A stretch of DNA of 64,000 nucleotides, from the NCBI GenBank assembly GCA_020637795.1, contig JACKJT010000001.1, forward strand, positions 248,001 to 312,000, in the 5' to 3' direction. Source of the DNA: Hoeflea sp. (GTDB lineage Bacteria; Pseudomonadota; Alphaproteobacteria; Rhizobiales; Rhizobiaceae). Positions 35,382 to 43,255 of the stretch are shown here, piece by piece. Under the pieces are notes generated by a model, which saw only the letters and a list, made by a program, of their open reading frames with translations, made no database searches and was not told where the DNA came from. Made by a program: the position numbers and the translations under genes. Each line of letters starts with the position of its first letter. The first letter of the stretch is position 1.

Positions 35382-37403
35382 TCAGGCGATCAGCGGCGCC
35401 CTCTCGCGACCGGGCTTGCCGCCCTCGCCGGGGGCTCCACCCGCCAGCTTCGCCGCAGTGGCCACACCGTGAAGAATCGAGACGGTGAAATCGTTGGCCG
35501 GAACAGGCCGGCCGAAATGATAGCCCTGAATGGTGTCGCAACCGGCGTCCCGCAGCATTTCGATCTGTCCGAAGGTCTCGGCTCCTTCCGCCGTGACCTT
35601 GATGCCGAGCATATGCGCCATCGAGACGATGGAGCCGACAATGGCCCCTGCCCGTTCATCGGTCTCGATCTCCATGACAAAGGACCGGTCGATCTTGAGC
35701 TCGTCCCACTCGAACTTTCTGAGATAACTCAGCGCGGAGTAGCCGGTGCCGAAATCATCAAGCGCGATCGATATGCCCATGGCCCTGAACTGCGAGAGGA
35801 TTTCGACCGCGCGGTCGGCTTCCGAGATCATCAGCGATTCCGTAACCTCGAGCGTCAGCCGGTGAGCCGGGAACCCGGTTGTTTCGAGAACATCCTGCAC
35901 GGTCCTGAGCAGATCGTCGCGGACGAACTGCACGACCGATAGGTTGACCGCAATTCCCATTTCGGACGGGAAATACAGGGCATCGCGGCAGGCCTTTTCA
36001 AGGATCTTGCGTCCCAGCGGAACGATCAGGCCCGACTGTTCGGCAATCTGCGTGAACTCACCGGGCGAGATCGGCCCCAGGGTCGGATGGCTCCAGCGGG
36101 CCAGCACCTCGGCGCCGGTCACGCGGCCAGTCTGAACGTCAACCTTGATCTGGTAATGCGGCCTGATCTCGTCGTTCTCGATCGCGCCGGCAAGCTCGGC
36201 CTGTATCAGGGCGCGCCTGAGGAAGACATCGTGCATCGCCGGATCGAACAGCATCACGCGGCCCTTGCCCGACGCCTTGGCCTGGGACAGGGCAATATCG
36301 GCGTCGATGAGGAGATTTTCCGGATTCCGGTCATGCACACTGACCGCAACACCGACGGTTGCCCCGACAACAAGGGCAGCGTCATTGATATGGTAGGTCG
36401 CGGACAGGACTTTGCGCAGTTCCTCGGCCTGTTGCATGACCGATTCAGGGCCGTCCGCTGCATCGAGCATGACGACGAATTCATCCCCCCCAAGGCGGGC
36501 CGTCATGATGTTGTTGGCAAACTTGGCGCAGGTCGCAGACATGCGATCGGCCACCTGCCTGAGCAGGGCGTCACCCGTGGCATGCCCCAGCCGGTCATTG
36601 ACAGCCTTGAACCCGTCCAGATCTATGGCAAGCACCGCGATGCTTGCCGCGCCCGGCTGCGCGCACCGGGCGGCTCCCCGGGCAAACTCACCATTGAAGG
36701 CCATCCGGTTGGGCAGGCCCGTCAGGCTGTCGTGGTGGGCGAGATGGGCAAAACCTTCCGCATTCAGGATCGCCTCGCGGTTTGCTTTGCGCAGGAAGCG
36801 GTTCTGAACCGCGGCGATTCCCAGGAGCAGCGCGATGGAGCCGAACAGGCCGGAGGCAATCCACTTCTGAAGATCCTGCTGGCGCTTCAGGTCGTTTCGT
36901 GTCTGGGCGACTTCAGTCAGTGAATCCATCTGCGCTTCCGCCCCGACCCGGTCGACCGCCGCATAGACCTTCTCAAGCTCCGCTCTCACCTCCAAGCGCT
37001 CCTCGTCGGAGATGCTGGAAATCAGCTTCAGTCTCGGAAGTATCGCTTCATATCTGTCTCGCGCCTCGCCGATAAGGGTCCGGCGCTTGGGCTTGCGGTC
37101 CATAAACGCCCCGAATGCAGGCGCTTCGAAGACCTTGAACCGGCTTGAGAGAATGTCGGCGAACAGGAACACCTGCGAGCCATCATCGGTCTCGGGAGAG
37201 ACCATGAAGTTGGCGAGCGACTTTTGAAGGGTTAGGACCTCGAGACGCGCACCGGCGCCCACCCATGCCACATCGTAGCGGGAGGAGCGCTGCAGCGCGT
37301 CGTCGGTCGCCGTTACCAGGTTGGAGTGAACGACATAGATCGCCAGGAATCCGACCGCCAAGCCGACTGCAAGCAGATTGAAAACGTTGGTTAGGCGCCG
37401 CAT
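35382..37403 (-). CDS. Membrane GGDEF-EAL protein (c-di-GMP cyclase/phosphodiesterase)
   Basis: 673 residues. TM1 (about 8-28), a periplasmic helical sensor region (about 30-188), TM2 (about 190-208), then GGDEF domain with intact GGDEF at 305-309 and EAL domain with EVL at 432-434 and DDFGTGYSALSYL. Both catalytic centres look complete, so it may make or degrade cyclic di-GMP. The upstream gene in the same direction encodes an exported protein ending 27 bp before it, probably its operon partner and perhaps its periplasmic input. Confidence 0.93.
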   Translation of the reverse strand: MRRLTNVFNLLAVGLAVGFLAIYVVHSNLVTATDDALQRSSRYDVAWVGAGARLEVLTLQKSLANFMVSPETDDGSQVFLFADILSSRFKVFEAPAFGAFMDRKPKRRTLIGEARDRYEAILPRLKLISSISDEERLEVRAELEKVYAAVDRVGAEAQMDSLTEVAQTRNDLKRQQDLQKWIASGLFGSIALLLGIAAVQNRFLRKANREAILNAEGFAHLAHHDSLTGLPNRMAFNGEFARGAARCAQPGAASIAVLAIDLDGFKAVNDRLGHATGDALLRQVADRMSATCAKFANNIMTARLGGDEFVVMLDAADGPESVMQQAEELRKVLSATYHINDAALVVGATVGVAVSVHDRNPENLLIDADIALSQAKASGKGRVMLFDPAMHDVFLRRALIQAELAGAIENDEIRPHYQIKVDVQTGRVTGAEVLARWSHPTLGPISPGEFTQIAEQSGLIVPLGRKILEKACRDALYFPSEMGIAVNLSVVQFVRDDLLRTVQDVLETTGFPAHRLTLEVTESLMISEADRAVEILSQFRAMGISIALDDFGTGYSALSYLRKFEWDELKIDRSFVMEIETDERAGAIVGSIVSMAHMLGIKVTAEGAETFGQIEMLRDAGCDTIQGYHFGRPVPANDFTVSILHGVATAAKLAGGAPGEGGKPGRERAPLIA

Positions 37404-37430
37404 TCCAGGACCTCCAGCCGGCCAGAACCC

Positions 37431-37919
37431 TTAGTCTTCAACCGTGATAGAACGGACCTGCCAGGCGGAGCGCGCGTAGTAGACTTCGCTGTTCAGGGCC
37501 GGGTCGACATCGAAAGGGTAGACGACGAACAGCGGTCCCTTGTCGCTGACCGGCATGTAGGCGCCGTCCTGCTTGTAGGCGAGAATGACGCCATGCTCGG
37601 CGGCATCTGACACAGGCACTTCCGAGCGGTAGTTGTTGAGCGCGACGACCGAGAGGGTCTGGCCCCTGGCTCCGGCCTTTTCGAGCAGGGTGGCAAGGGG
37701 AACGCCCTGGAAGGTGACCGCCTGCTCGTGCCACGGGGTCTTTGTGACAATCGTGGCCGAATCCAGCGCCTCGATGTCCTCGATGGTCATGTCGATGGGC
37801 GCCTGTCCTGCGAGATGGCCGTCGATCGTCAGGATGGTGTCGCCTGCGGATACCGGCAGGACACTTGCGGCGAGGAACGTCGCACAAGCGACCAGGGCAG
37901 AACGGAATTTCGTGTGCAT
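37431..37919 (-). CDS. Exported molybdopterin-binding-fold-like protein, probable partner of the GGDEF-EAL protein
   Basis: 162 residues. Signal peptide (about 1-26, cleavage near VSAGD). The mature part has the sulfite-oxidase/molybdopterin-binding-like segments TLEDIEAL-type (MTIEDIEALDSATIVTKTPWH), FQGVPLATLLEKAGA and YKQDGAYMPVSDKGPLFVVYPFD. The family often has no catalytic cysteine; none is present here, so it may be a non-enzymatic sensor. Paired with the downstream GGDEF-EAL gene. GAAGGGAT precedes the ATG. Confidence 0.78.
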   Translation of the reverse strand: MHTKFRSALVACATFLAASVLPVSAGDTILTIDGHLAGQAPIDMTIEDIEALDSATIVTKTPWHEQAVTFQGVPLATLLEKAGARGQTLSVVALNNYRSEVPVSDAAEHGVILAYKQDGAYMPVSDKGPLFVVYPFDVDPALNSEVYYARSAWQVRSITVED

Positions 37920-38131
37920 TGCATATCCCTTCAGGAAACGGCCGGAAGGCCATCGTTGATACTCAAGATCTAGCAACGTCGCTCTAAGGCCCTGTTAAAG
38001 GGATACATACAATTTTTCTAATTGATAAATTTCTCTGATAAATCAGTAAAAAAATTTGGTCCCGCCTCCCGCAGCGGGTTGGATATGACCACTAACCCTC
38101 GCGGCTGAATGCCAGCCCGCCCCGGGAAACA

Positions 38132-38141
38132 GCCATTGGCG
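38132..38141 (+). repeat. Target-site duplication, left copy
   Basis: GCCATTGGCG, repeated exactly at 39382-39391; flanking bases differ on both sides, so the duplication is exactly 10 bp, within the 8-10 bp range of ISAs1-family elements. Confidence 0.85.
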
Positions 38142-39381
38142 CACGGGAATCGGGTGAATTGATTTTCACTTGATGATGCTGACAAGGAAGTCTTCATTCC
38201 AACCCGCGCTCAGTCGTTTCGAAGTCATCGATAGCTTGGCTGGATGGCGACGCAACAGGTTGTGGGCCATATGCTTGATGGTCGTGAAATTGGCTGGCGC
38301 ATGATCGGTTCGCACACGGCATTCGTCATCCCTGAAGACGCAATCCATCAGCCAGTGCATACTTTCCACGGACCAGTGGCGCCGTACGACATCACCGAGC
38401 TTGTCGGCGCCGTCAGCTGAAGATGTGATGTAAAAACGCGTTTCCCGTTCGACCTTGGCGTCAATTTCTGTCTCGCTGTCGACCATGATGATAGCTTTCA
38501 TGCCCGGCCATTTGTGGCGCTGCTGCAGCCATCCGATGTCGTGGAAGACAGTCACGTTGCGGGTTACGATACGGCCGTGATCCCCATCGACGGACTTGTG
38601 CTGGCTGACCGTGGAGTCGCTGAAATTGCTGGATTTTTGTTCGTTGGAAAAAAGTTCGACATCCTCACGAAGGGTCCCCTGGTTACCTTTCAGTGCAAGG
38701 ACGTAGTCAGCCTTTTTGTCGATGATCTTGCTGGCAATGTCACGCTGGCAGCCCATCGCATCAATGGTGATGATGGCGCCCTCGATGGCCAGCATCTCCA
38801 GGAGCTTCGGAATTGCGACGATCTCATTGGACTTCTGCTCAACCTTGACCTGCCCAAGGACCAGGCGTTGCTGGGCGGCAAAGGCCGAGACCATATGGAT
38901 GGGGTTGTGCCCACCCTTCTTGCCGGAGCGTCGGCTAGTCTTTCCATCGATGGCGATCACGCCTTCGGGTATGTCGGTCAGTGCCGCAACCCAATGGACG
39001 AAACACTTCTGGAAGTGTTCTGCATCAAGGGCGGCGAACACTTCTCCAATGCGATCGTGGTCCGGCGTTCCGTTGGCAAAGGGCCGAAAGCGGCGCAGCA
39101 GATCAGGCTTCAATCTCCCGAACTCGGCAATCCCGGTGAAGGTCTCGGCCCCGGCCACAACGGCAAGCAAGGAGAGCAACAGGATCTCATCAAGCGGATA
39201 GATCACCTTGCTGAGCTGCCGCGGGTCGGACAGGTCGGAGAAATGATCAAGAAAAACAACGCTTTCAAGAACAGCTTCTTCGGATACGCTCATGGTCAGA
39301 AAATCCCAATCGAATCAATTGGGTTCCCACAGATTCAGCACTTCCCGCAAATGTCACGCATTAACTCGCCCGATTGCCTTG
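38142..39381 (-). mobile_element. ISAs1-family insertion sequence, 1240 bp, complete
   Basis: Bounded by a 10 bp direct repeat. The ends are imperfect inverted repeats: left CACGGGAATCGGGTGAATTG, right (reverse complement) CAAGGCAATCGGGCGAGTTA, 15 of 20 matching. One full-length transposase reads leftward. Length, CA ends, duplication size and transposase type all fit ISAs1. The right end is 19 bp before the rpsF -35 box. Confidence 0.9.
38166..39293 (-). CDS. ISAs1 family (H-repeat type) DDE transposase
   Basis: 375 residues, full length for the family and with no frameshift. Landmarks: DLSDPRQLSKVIYPLDEILLL at the N-terminus, first Asp in VIAIDGKTSRRS, second Asp in IITIDAMGCQ, KKADYVLALKGNQ, and the glutamate in HWSVESMHWLMDC. 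The intact frame implies the element may be active and recently arrived. The stop lies 24 bp inside the left IS end. Confidence 0.95.
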   Translation of the reverse strand: MSVSEEAVLESVVFLDHFSDLSDPRQLSKVIYPLDEILLLSLLAVVAGAETFTGIAEFGRLKPDLLRRFRPFANGTPDHDRIGEVFAALDAEHFQKCFVHWVAALTDIPEGVIAIDGKTSRRSGKKGGHNPIHMVSAFAAQQRLVLGQVKVEQKSNEIVAIPKLLEMLAIEGAIITIDAMGCQRDIASKIIDKKADYVLALKGNQGTLREDVELFSNEQKSSNFSDSTVSQHKSVDGDHGRIVTRNVTVFHDIGWLQQRHKWPGMKAIIMVDSETEIDAKVERETRFYITSSADGADKLGDVVRRHWSVESMHWLMDCVFRDDECRVRTDHAPANFTTIKHMAHNLLRRHPAKLSMTSKRLSAGWNEDFLVSIIK

Positions 39382-39391
39382 GCCATTGGCG
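39382..39391 (+). repeat. Target-site duplication, right copy
   Basis: GCCATTGGCG, identical to 38132-38141. Joining the two flanks through one copy restores the presumed uninterrupted sequence upstream of rpsF. Confidence 0.85.
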
Positions 39392-39400
39392 GCCTAGCCC

Positions 39401-39428
39401 TTGCAATGCAGCGAAAACCGCGTATAAG
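39401..39428 (+). promoter_or_regulatory. Probable rpsF promoter
   Basis: TTGCAA (39401-39406), a 16 bp spacer and TATAAG (39423-39428) form a good housekeeping-type promoter. Transcription would begin near 39435, leaving a leader of about 210 nt. Confidence 0.65.
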
Positions 39429-39434
39429 CGCGGC

Positions 39435-39645
39435 TGTTCGAACACCCGGTCATCTGGCTGGTGGCTGAACGGAGGGTGCGATCCGAAAGGATCCTAGGGG
39501 CAACAGCGCTCCGGCCTCCCGTGTCTCCGCTCACGACCGTCTCGATACCACGTCTTTCTTGCCCGGCTTAAATCGCCGCCAGGACAAGTCGCTGGGGCTT
39601 AGCGCCGGATCCGGGTGATGTTAAAGCAAGAAAGGCAAGTCAATC
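39435..39645 (+). promoter_or_regulatory. Long 5' leader of the rpsF operon mRNA
   Basis: It contains a GATCC-GAAA-GGATC hairpin (39480-39493) with a GNRA tetraloop, embedded between CGGAG (39470-39474) and CTCCG (about 39512-39516), which can pair around it. Long leaders ahead of rpsF in other bacteria bind S6:S18 for autoregulation. Whether this one does is inference. Confidence 0.4.
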
Positions 39646-40071
39646 ATGGCTCTTTATGAACATGTATTCCTTGCCCGGCAGGATGTCTCCAGCCAGCAGG
39701 TCGAAGCCCTCGTAGAACAGTACAAGGGTGTGATCGAAGCTAATGGCGGCAAAGTCGGGCGTATTGAACACTGGGGTCTGAAGTCCCTCACCTACCGCAT
39801 CAACAAGAACCGCAAGGCGCATTACGCGCTGATGGACATTGATGCACCGGCACCCGCCGTGAAGGAAATGGAGCGCCAGATGCGCTTCAACGAAGACATT
39901 CTTCGCTTCATGACCGTTTCGGTCGACGCCCACGAAGAAGGCCCGTCGGCCATGCTGCAGAAGCGTGACCGCGACGACCGTCCGCGTGGCGGCGATCGTG
40001 ACCGTGGCGACCGCGATCGCGGCGACCGTGGCGACCGTGGCCCGCGCCGTCCGCGCGAAGACCGCGAATAG
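39646..40071 (+). CDS. rpsF: 30S ribosomal protein S6
   Basis: 141 residues: a normal S6 core (MALYEHVFLARQDVSSQQVEAL to about 108) plus a basic/acidic tail of RDRGD-type repeats (about 110-141), longer than enterobacterial S6. Binds S18 and the 16S platform. AAAGGCAAG precedes the ATG. First gene of rpsF-rpsR-DUF2232-rplI. Confidence 0.97.
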   Translation: MALYEHVFLARQDVSSQQVEALVEQYKGVIEANGGKVGRIEHWGLKSLTYRINKNRKAHYALMDIDAPAPAVKEMERQMRFNEDILRFMTVSVDAHEEGPSAMLQKRDRDDRPRGGDRDRGDRDRGDRGDRGPRRPREDRE

Positions 40072-40082
40072 GAGTTTAGACA

Positions 40083-40331
40083 ATGGTTGATATCAATCAG
40101 ATCCCGACGCGCCGTCCGTTCCACCGCCGCCGCAAGACCTGCCCGTTCTCGGGTGCGAACGCGCCGAAGATCGACTACAAGGACGTTCGCCTGCTGCAGC
40201 GCTACATTTCCGAGCGCGGCAAGATCGTTCCCTCCCGCATCACGGCCGTGAGCCAGAAGAAGCAGCGCGAACTCGCCAAGGCGATCAAGCGCGCCCGTTT
40301 CCTCGGCCTTCTGCCTTACGTGCTGAAGTAG
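40083..40331 (+). CDS. rpsR: 30S ribosomal protein S18
   Basis: 82 residues with the S18 core CPFSGANAPKIDYKDVRLLQRYISERGKIVPSRIT, read in segments. Binds S6. Starts 11 bp after rpsF with AGGAG at good spacing. Confidence 0.97.
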   Translation: MVDINQIPTRRPFHRRRKTCPFSGANAPKIDYKDVRLLQRYISERGKIVPSRITAVSQKKQRELAKAIKRARFLGLLPYVLK

Positions 40332-40341
40332 GACTGTTTCC

Positions 40342-40367
40342 GGATCCGGCGCTTACGCGCCGGGTCC
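40342..40367 (+). terminator. GC-rich hairpin after rpsR, possible attenuator
   Basis: CCGGCGC-TTAC-GCGCCGG with flanking pairs extends to an 11 bp stem, 10 bp after the rpsR stop. It lacks a T-run, so more likely lowers expression of the downstream DUF2232 gene or protects the S6-S18 mRNA end than terminates fully. Confidence 0.5.
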
Positions 40368-40463
40368 CCTTCCCATCTCGCGACGGGCGCGGGGTCTGGG
40401 CCACCAAAATCCCGGGTTGGGGCGAACATGCCTCTAACTGCGTGACGCAGGACAGCGACTGAG

Positions 40464-41423
40464 ATGACACAGCAAAGCACATCGCTCCTCGTGGGCCTGC
40501 TCGCCGGCGTTTCTGCCGCGTTTCTGCTTGTCAGCGCCGGCTCGCCGTCCAGCCTCTCCTTCATTCTTTTTGCCGCAGCCGCGCTTCCGGTGATGATCGC
40601 CGGGCTCGGCTGGTCCAATCTTGCCTCCATCGTCGCGGTCCTGAGCGCCATGGCCGTCATCGGCATCGCCACCACGCCGCAGGCCGCCCTCGTTTCCGGC
40701 GTCACCACGCTGGCTCCCGCCGCATGGATCGCCCATCTGTCAAACCTTGCGCGTCCAGCCGAGGAAGTTGGCGGTCCCGAGGCTGCCGTCGCCTGGTATC
40801 CGCTCTCCGACATCTTCGTCCGCATCGCCTTCTGCGTTTGCATCGGCCTTGTCGGTGTCGGGCTGGCGATGGGATACGGCACGGAATTCGTCAGCGAGCT
40901 GGTGGAAGTGTTTGTCGCGTCGATAAAGGACAGCAATGCAGCCTACGAGCCGACGCCCGAGGGCATTGCGGAGATGAAGCAGTTCTTCCTTTACGCCCTG
41001 CCCGCTATCCAGGCGGCGATGTGGGTGCTGATCCTGTTTTCCGGCTGGTATGTCGCCTCGGCAATCGTGCGCATGTCGGGCCGGTCGAAGCGTCCCAAGG
41101 ACGACATTCCCTCGCAGCTCAGAATGCCGCGCATGGGCGTGATCGCATTGCTCACGGGCGTGGCGATGAGCTTCGTCGACGGTGGCATCGGCCTGATCGG
41201 CTGGACCCTGAGCGGCGCGTTCGGCATCGGCTTCGTGGTCGCCGGCTTTGCCATCGCGCATCACCGCACCCGCGGAAAGCCGGCGCGCGGTTTGCTGTTG
41301 TGGACCGCCTATCTGGCAACCGTGATCTTCACGCTGCCGCTGGCTTTTTTCCTGTTCCTCGGGCTGTTTGACACCGCCCGCACACTCACGGTGACCGGCT
41401 CCGGTCCCACCTCCAAACCCTGA
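40464..41423 (+). CDS. DUF2232 membrane protein
   Basis: 319 residues, about 8 transmembrane helices, mostly Ala/Leu/Ile-rich, with a loop rich in charged residues near 205-215 (GRSKRPKDDIPSQL). Of the DUF2232/YybS-like family that is found between rpsR and rplI across Rhizobiales. The function is unknown. 24 bp separate it from rplI. Confidence 0.88.
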   Translation: MTQQSTSLLVGLLAGVSAAFLLVSAGSPSSLSFILFAAAALPVMIAGLGWSNLASIVAVLSAMAVIGIATTPQAALVSGVTTLAPAAWIAHLSNLARPAEEVGGPEAAVAWYPLSDIFVRIAFCVCIGLVGVGLAMGYGTEFVSELVEVFVASIKDSNAAYEPTPEGIAEMKQFFLYALPAIQAAMWVLILFSGWYVASAIVRMSGRSKRPKDDIPSQLRMPRMGVIALLTGVAMSFVDGGIGLIGWTLSGAFGIGFVVAGFAIAHHRTRGKPARGLLLWTAYLATVIFTLPLAFFLFLGLFDTARTLTVTGSGPTSKP

Positions 41424-41447
41424 CAACCTCCTCGAAAGGACAACACC

Positions 41448-42041
41448 ATGGACGTCATTCTTCTTGAACGCATCGCCAAGCTCGGCCAGATGGGTGAAAC
41501 CGTAAAGGTTCGCGACGGCTACGCCCGCAACTACCTGCTGCCGCAGGGCAAGGCGCTGCGCGCCAACGCCGCCAACAAGACCCGTTTCGAAGCCGAGCGC
41601 GCCGTGCTTGAAGCCCGCAACCTCGAGCGCAAGACCGAAGCCCAGCAGATCGCAGAGAAGCTCGACGGCAAGACCTTCGTGGTCGTGCGCTCGGCCGGCG
41701 AAACCGGTCAGCTCTACGGTTCGGTTGCCGCCCGCGACGTCATCGCCGTTCTCGCCGAAAACGGCTTCACCATCGGCCGCAGCCAGGTCGACATGAACAA
41801 CCCGGTCAAGACCATCGGCCTGCACACCGTGCCGCTGGCGCTGCACGCCGATGTCAGCGTGTCGGTCACCTTCAACGTTGCCCGTTCGGCTGACGAAGCC
41901 GAGCGCCAGCTCAAGGGCGAAGACCTGTCGTCGGCCGACGCCATCTACGGCATCGACGAGGAAGCCGCGGCCGAAGCGGCCGAAGCCGCCGCCAACGATC
42001 CGGACTATCTCGACGACGAAGACGGCGAAGAAAACGCCTGA
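41448..42041 (+). CDS. rplI: 50S ribosomal protein L9
   Basis: 197 residues. N-terminal 23S-binding domain MDVILLERIAKLGQMGETVKV with GYARNYLLPQGKA, a connecting helix (about 45-75) and a C-terminal domain. The C-terminal extension (about 150-197) is strongly acidic (DEEAAAEAAEAAAN...DDEDGEENA), making it longer than the E. coli 149-residue protein; this is usual in Rhizobiales. GAAAGGA precedes the start. Confidence 0.97.
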   Translation: MDVILLERIAKLGQMGETVKVRDGYARNYLLPQGKALRANAANKTRFEAERAVLEARNLERKTEAQQIAEKLDGKTFVVVRSAGETGQLYGSVAARDVIAVLAENGFTIGRSQVDMNNPVKTIGLHTVPLALHADVSVSVTFNVARSADEAERQLKGEDLSSADAIYGIDEEAAAEAAEAAANDPDYLDDEDGEENA

Positions 42042-42072
42042 TCCTGCCGTCATCAAAGAGCAGTCAAGCAAG

Positions 42073-42104
42073 CGCCCGGGATGTTTTGTCATCCCGGGCG
42101 TTTT
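42073..42104 (+). terminator. Rho-independent terminator of the rpsF-rplI operon
   Basis: An 11 bp perfect stem (42073-42083 with 42090-42100), loop of 6, followed by TTTT, 31 bp after the rplI stop. Confidence 0.92.
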
Positions 42105-42164
42105 CATTTGATGCTTTCGGCCAAGCTGCTTTCACCGGCCGCCGCTTTACGGTAAAACCCCGGC

Positions 42165-43076
42165 ATGACCGCCACCGCAGCCGACATCAATCCGCAGGCG
42201 CTTGCAGCGCTCCTGCAATTTTACGCCGAAAGCGGCGTCGATGAGCTGTGCGAGGACGCGGCCATCGACCGGTTCGAGCAATCGGCGAAAATACTCCAGT
42301 CACGTAGCCGGCCCAAGCCGCAGCCCGACGCTGCAGCGCAGGGCACAACCGGCCAACAATCCATTGCCAAGCCGCCTCTGGCGTCAGCTGGCGATGGTCG
42401 CAAGAGCTCGGCACCACCAGTGCTCACAGCCGCGCCGCAGGCGTCGCAACTGACGATCCCCGGCGCAGCCGCGTTCGAGGATGCCCGTGCGCTGGCCGCC
42501 AGCGCCAATACGATTGCCGAGCTGCGCGCGGCGCTCGAGGGCTTCACCGGCTGCAACCTGCGCCACAGCGCCAAGACCCTGGTGTTTGCCGACGGCAATC
42601 CGGAGGCCGACATCATGTTCATCGGCGAAGCGCCCGGCCGCGAGGAAGATCTTCAGGGCATGCCGTTTGTGGGCCGCGCCGGGCAATTGCTTGACCGGAT
42701 GCTGGCGGCGATCGGGCTGAGCCGCGACACCGCTTACATCACCAACATGATCCCCTGGCGGCCGCCCGGCAACCGCACTCCGGCGGCGCACGAGATCGAG
42801 CTGTGCCGTCCCTTCATCGAGCGTCACATCGTGCTTGCACAGCCGAAGGTTCTGGTGATGCTCGGAAATGTCGCGAGCAAGTCGTTGCTGGACACGGACA
42901 AGGGCATCCTGTCGCTGCGCGGAACCTGGATGAGCCGCAAGGCCGGAGATGCGGAAATCCCGGCGCTGCCGACACTGCACCCGGCCTATCTGCTGCGCAA
43001 TCCGGCGCAGAAGCGGTTGGCCTGGGCGGATTTCCTGTCGCTCAGGGAGCGGCTCGACCAGATCAAGGGCAGCTGA
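42165..43076 (+). CDS. Uracil-DNA glycosylase, family 4-like
   Basis: 303 residues. A low-complexity N-terminal part (about 40-100) precedes the catalytic domain. Motif A GEAPGREEDLQGMPFVGRAGQLLD and motif B HPAYLLRNPAQK are those of Fe-S type family 4/5 enzymes, which remove uracil from DNA. The usual first Cys-x2-Cys pair seems reduced to one Cys (TGCNLRHSAKT), as in many alphaproteobacterial members, so the iron-sulfur cluster may differ or be lost. No operon partner. Confidence 0.9.
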   Translation: MTATAADINPQALAALLQFYAESGVDELCEDAAIDRFEQSAKILQSRSRPKPQPDAAAQGTTGQQSIAKPPLASAGDGRKSSAPPVLTAAPQASQLTIPGAAAFEDARALAASANTIAELRAALEGFTGCNLRHSAKTLVFADGNPEADIMFIGEAPGREEDLQGMPFVGRAGQLLDRMLAAIGLSRDTAYITNMIPWRPPGNRTPAAHEIELCRPFIERHIVLAQPKVLVMLGNVASKSLLDTDKGILSLRGTWMSRKAGDAEIPALPTLHPAYLLRNPAQKRLAWADFLSLRERLDQIKGS

Positions 43077-43255
43077 CACGTCAGCCCCGTTGCGGTGGTG
43101 ATGGCGGAAATATTTCGGATACGTCGCAATCGGGCCTTGCTGTCGCTTTCGGAAATGACAAGGTCATTTCAGGAATCGCATTTGCAATCTGGTCTGCATG
43201 ATCCGGAATCGCCGGAGATTGGGCAGGCCGCGCTCCGTTGGCAGGGAGAGCCGCC

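Noticed and set aside
38132..39391. Reading GCCATTGGC at both IS edges as part of the terminal inverted repeat
   Set aside because: Its near-palindromic sequence makes it look inverted, but it is an exact 10 bp direct repeat, best taken as the target duplication; the true ends start with CA inside it.
39970..40060. RGD repeats in the S6 tail as a cell-adhesion motif
   Set aside because: They are low-complexity charged repeats on a ribosomal protein, not an exported adhesin.
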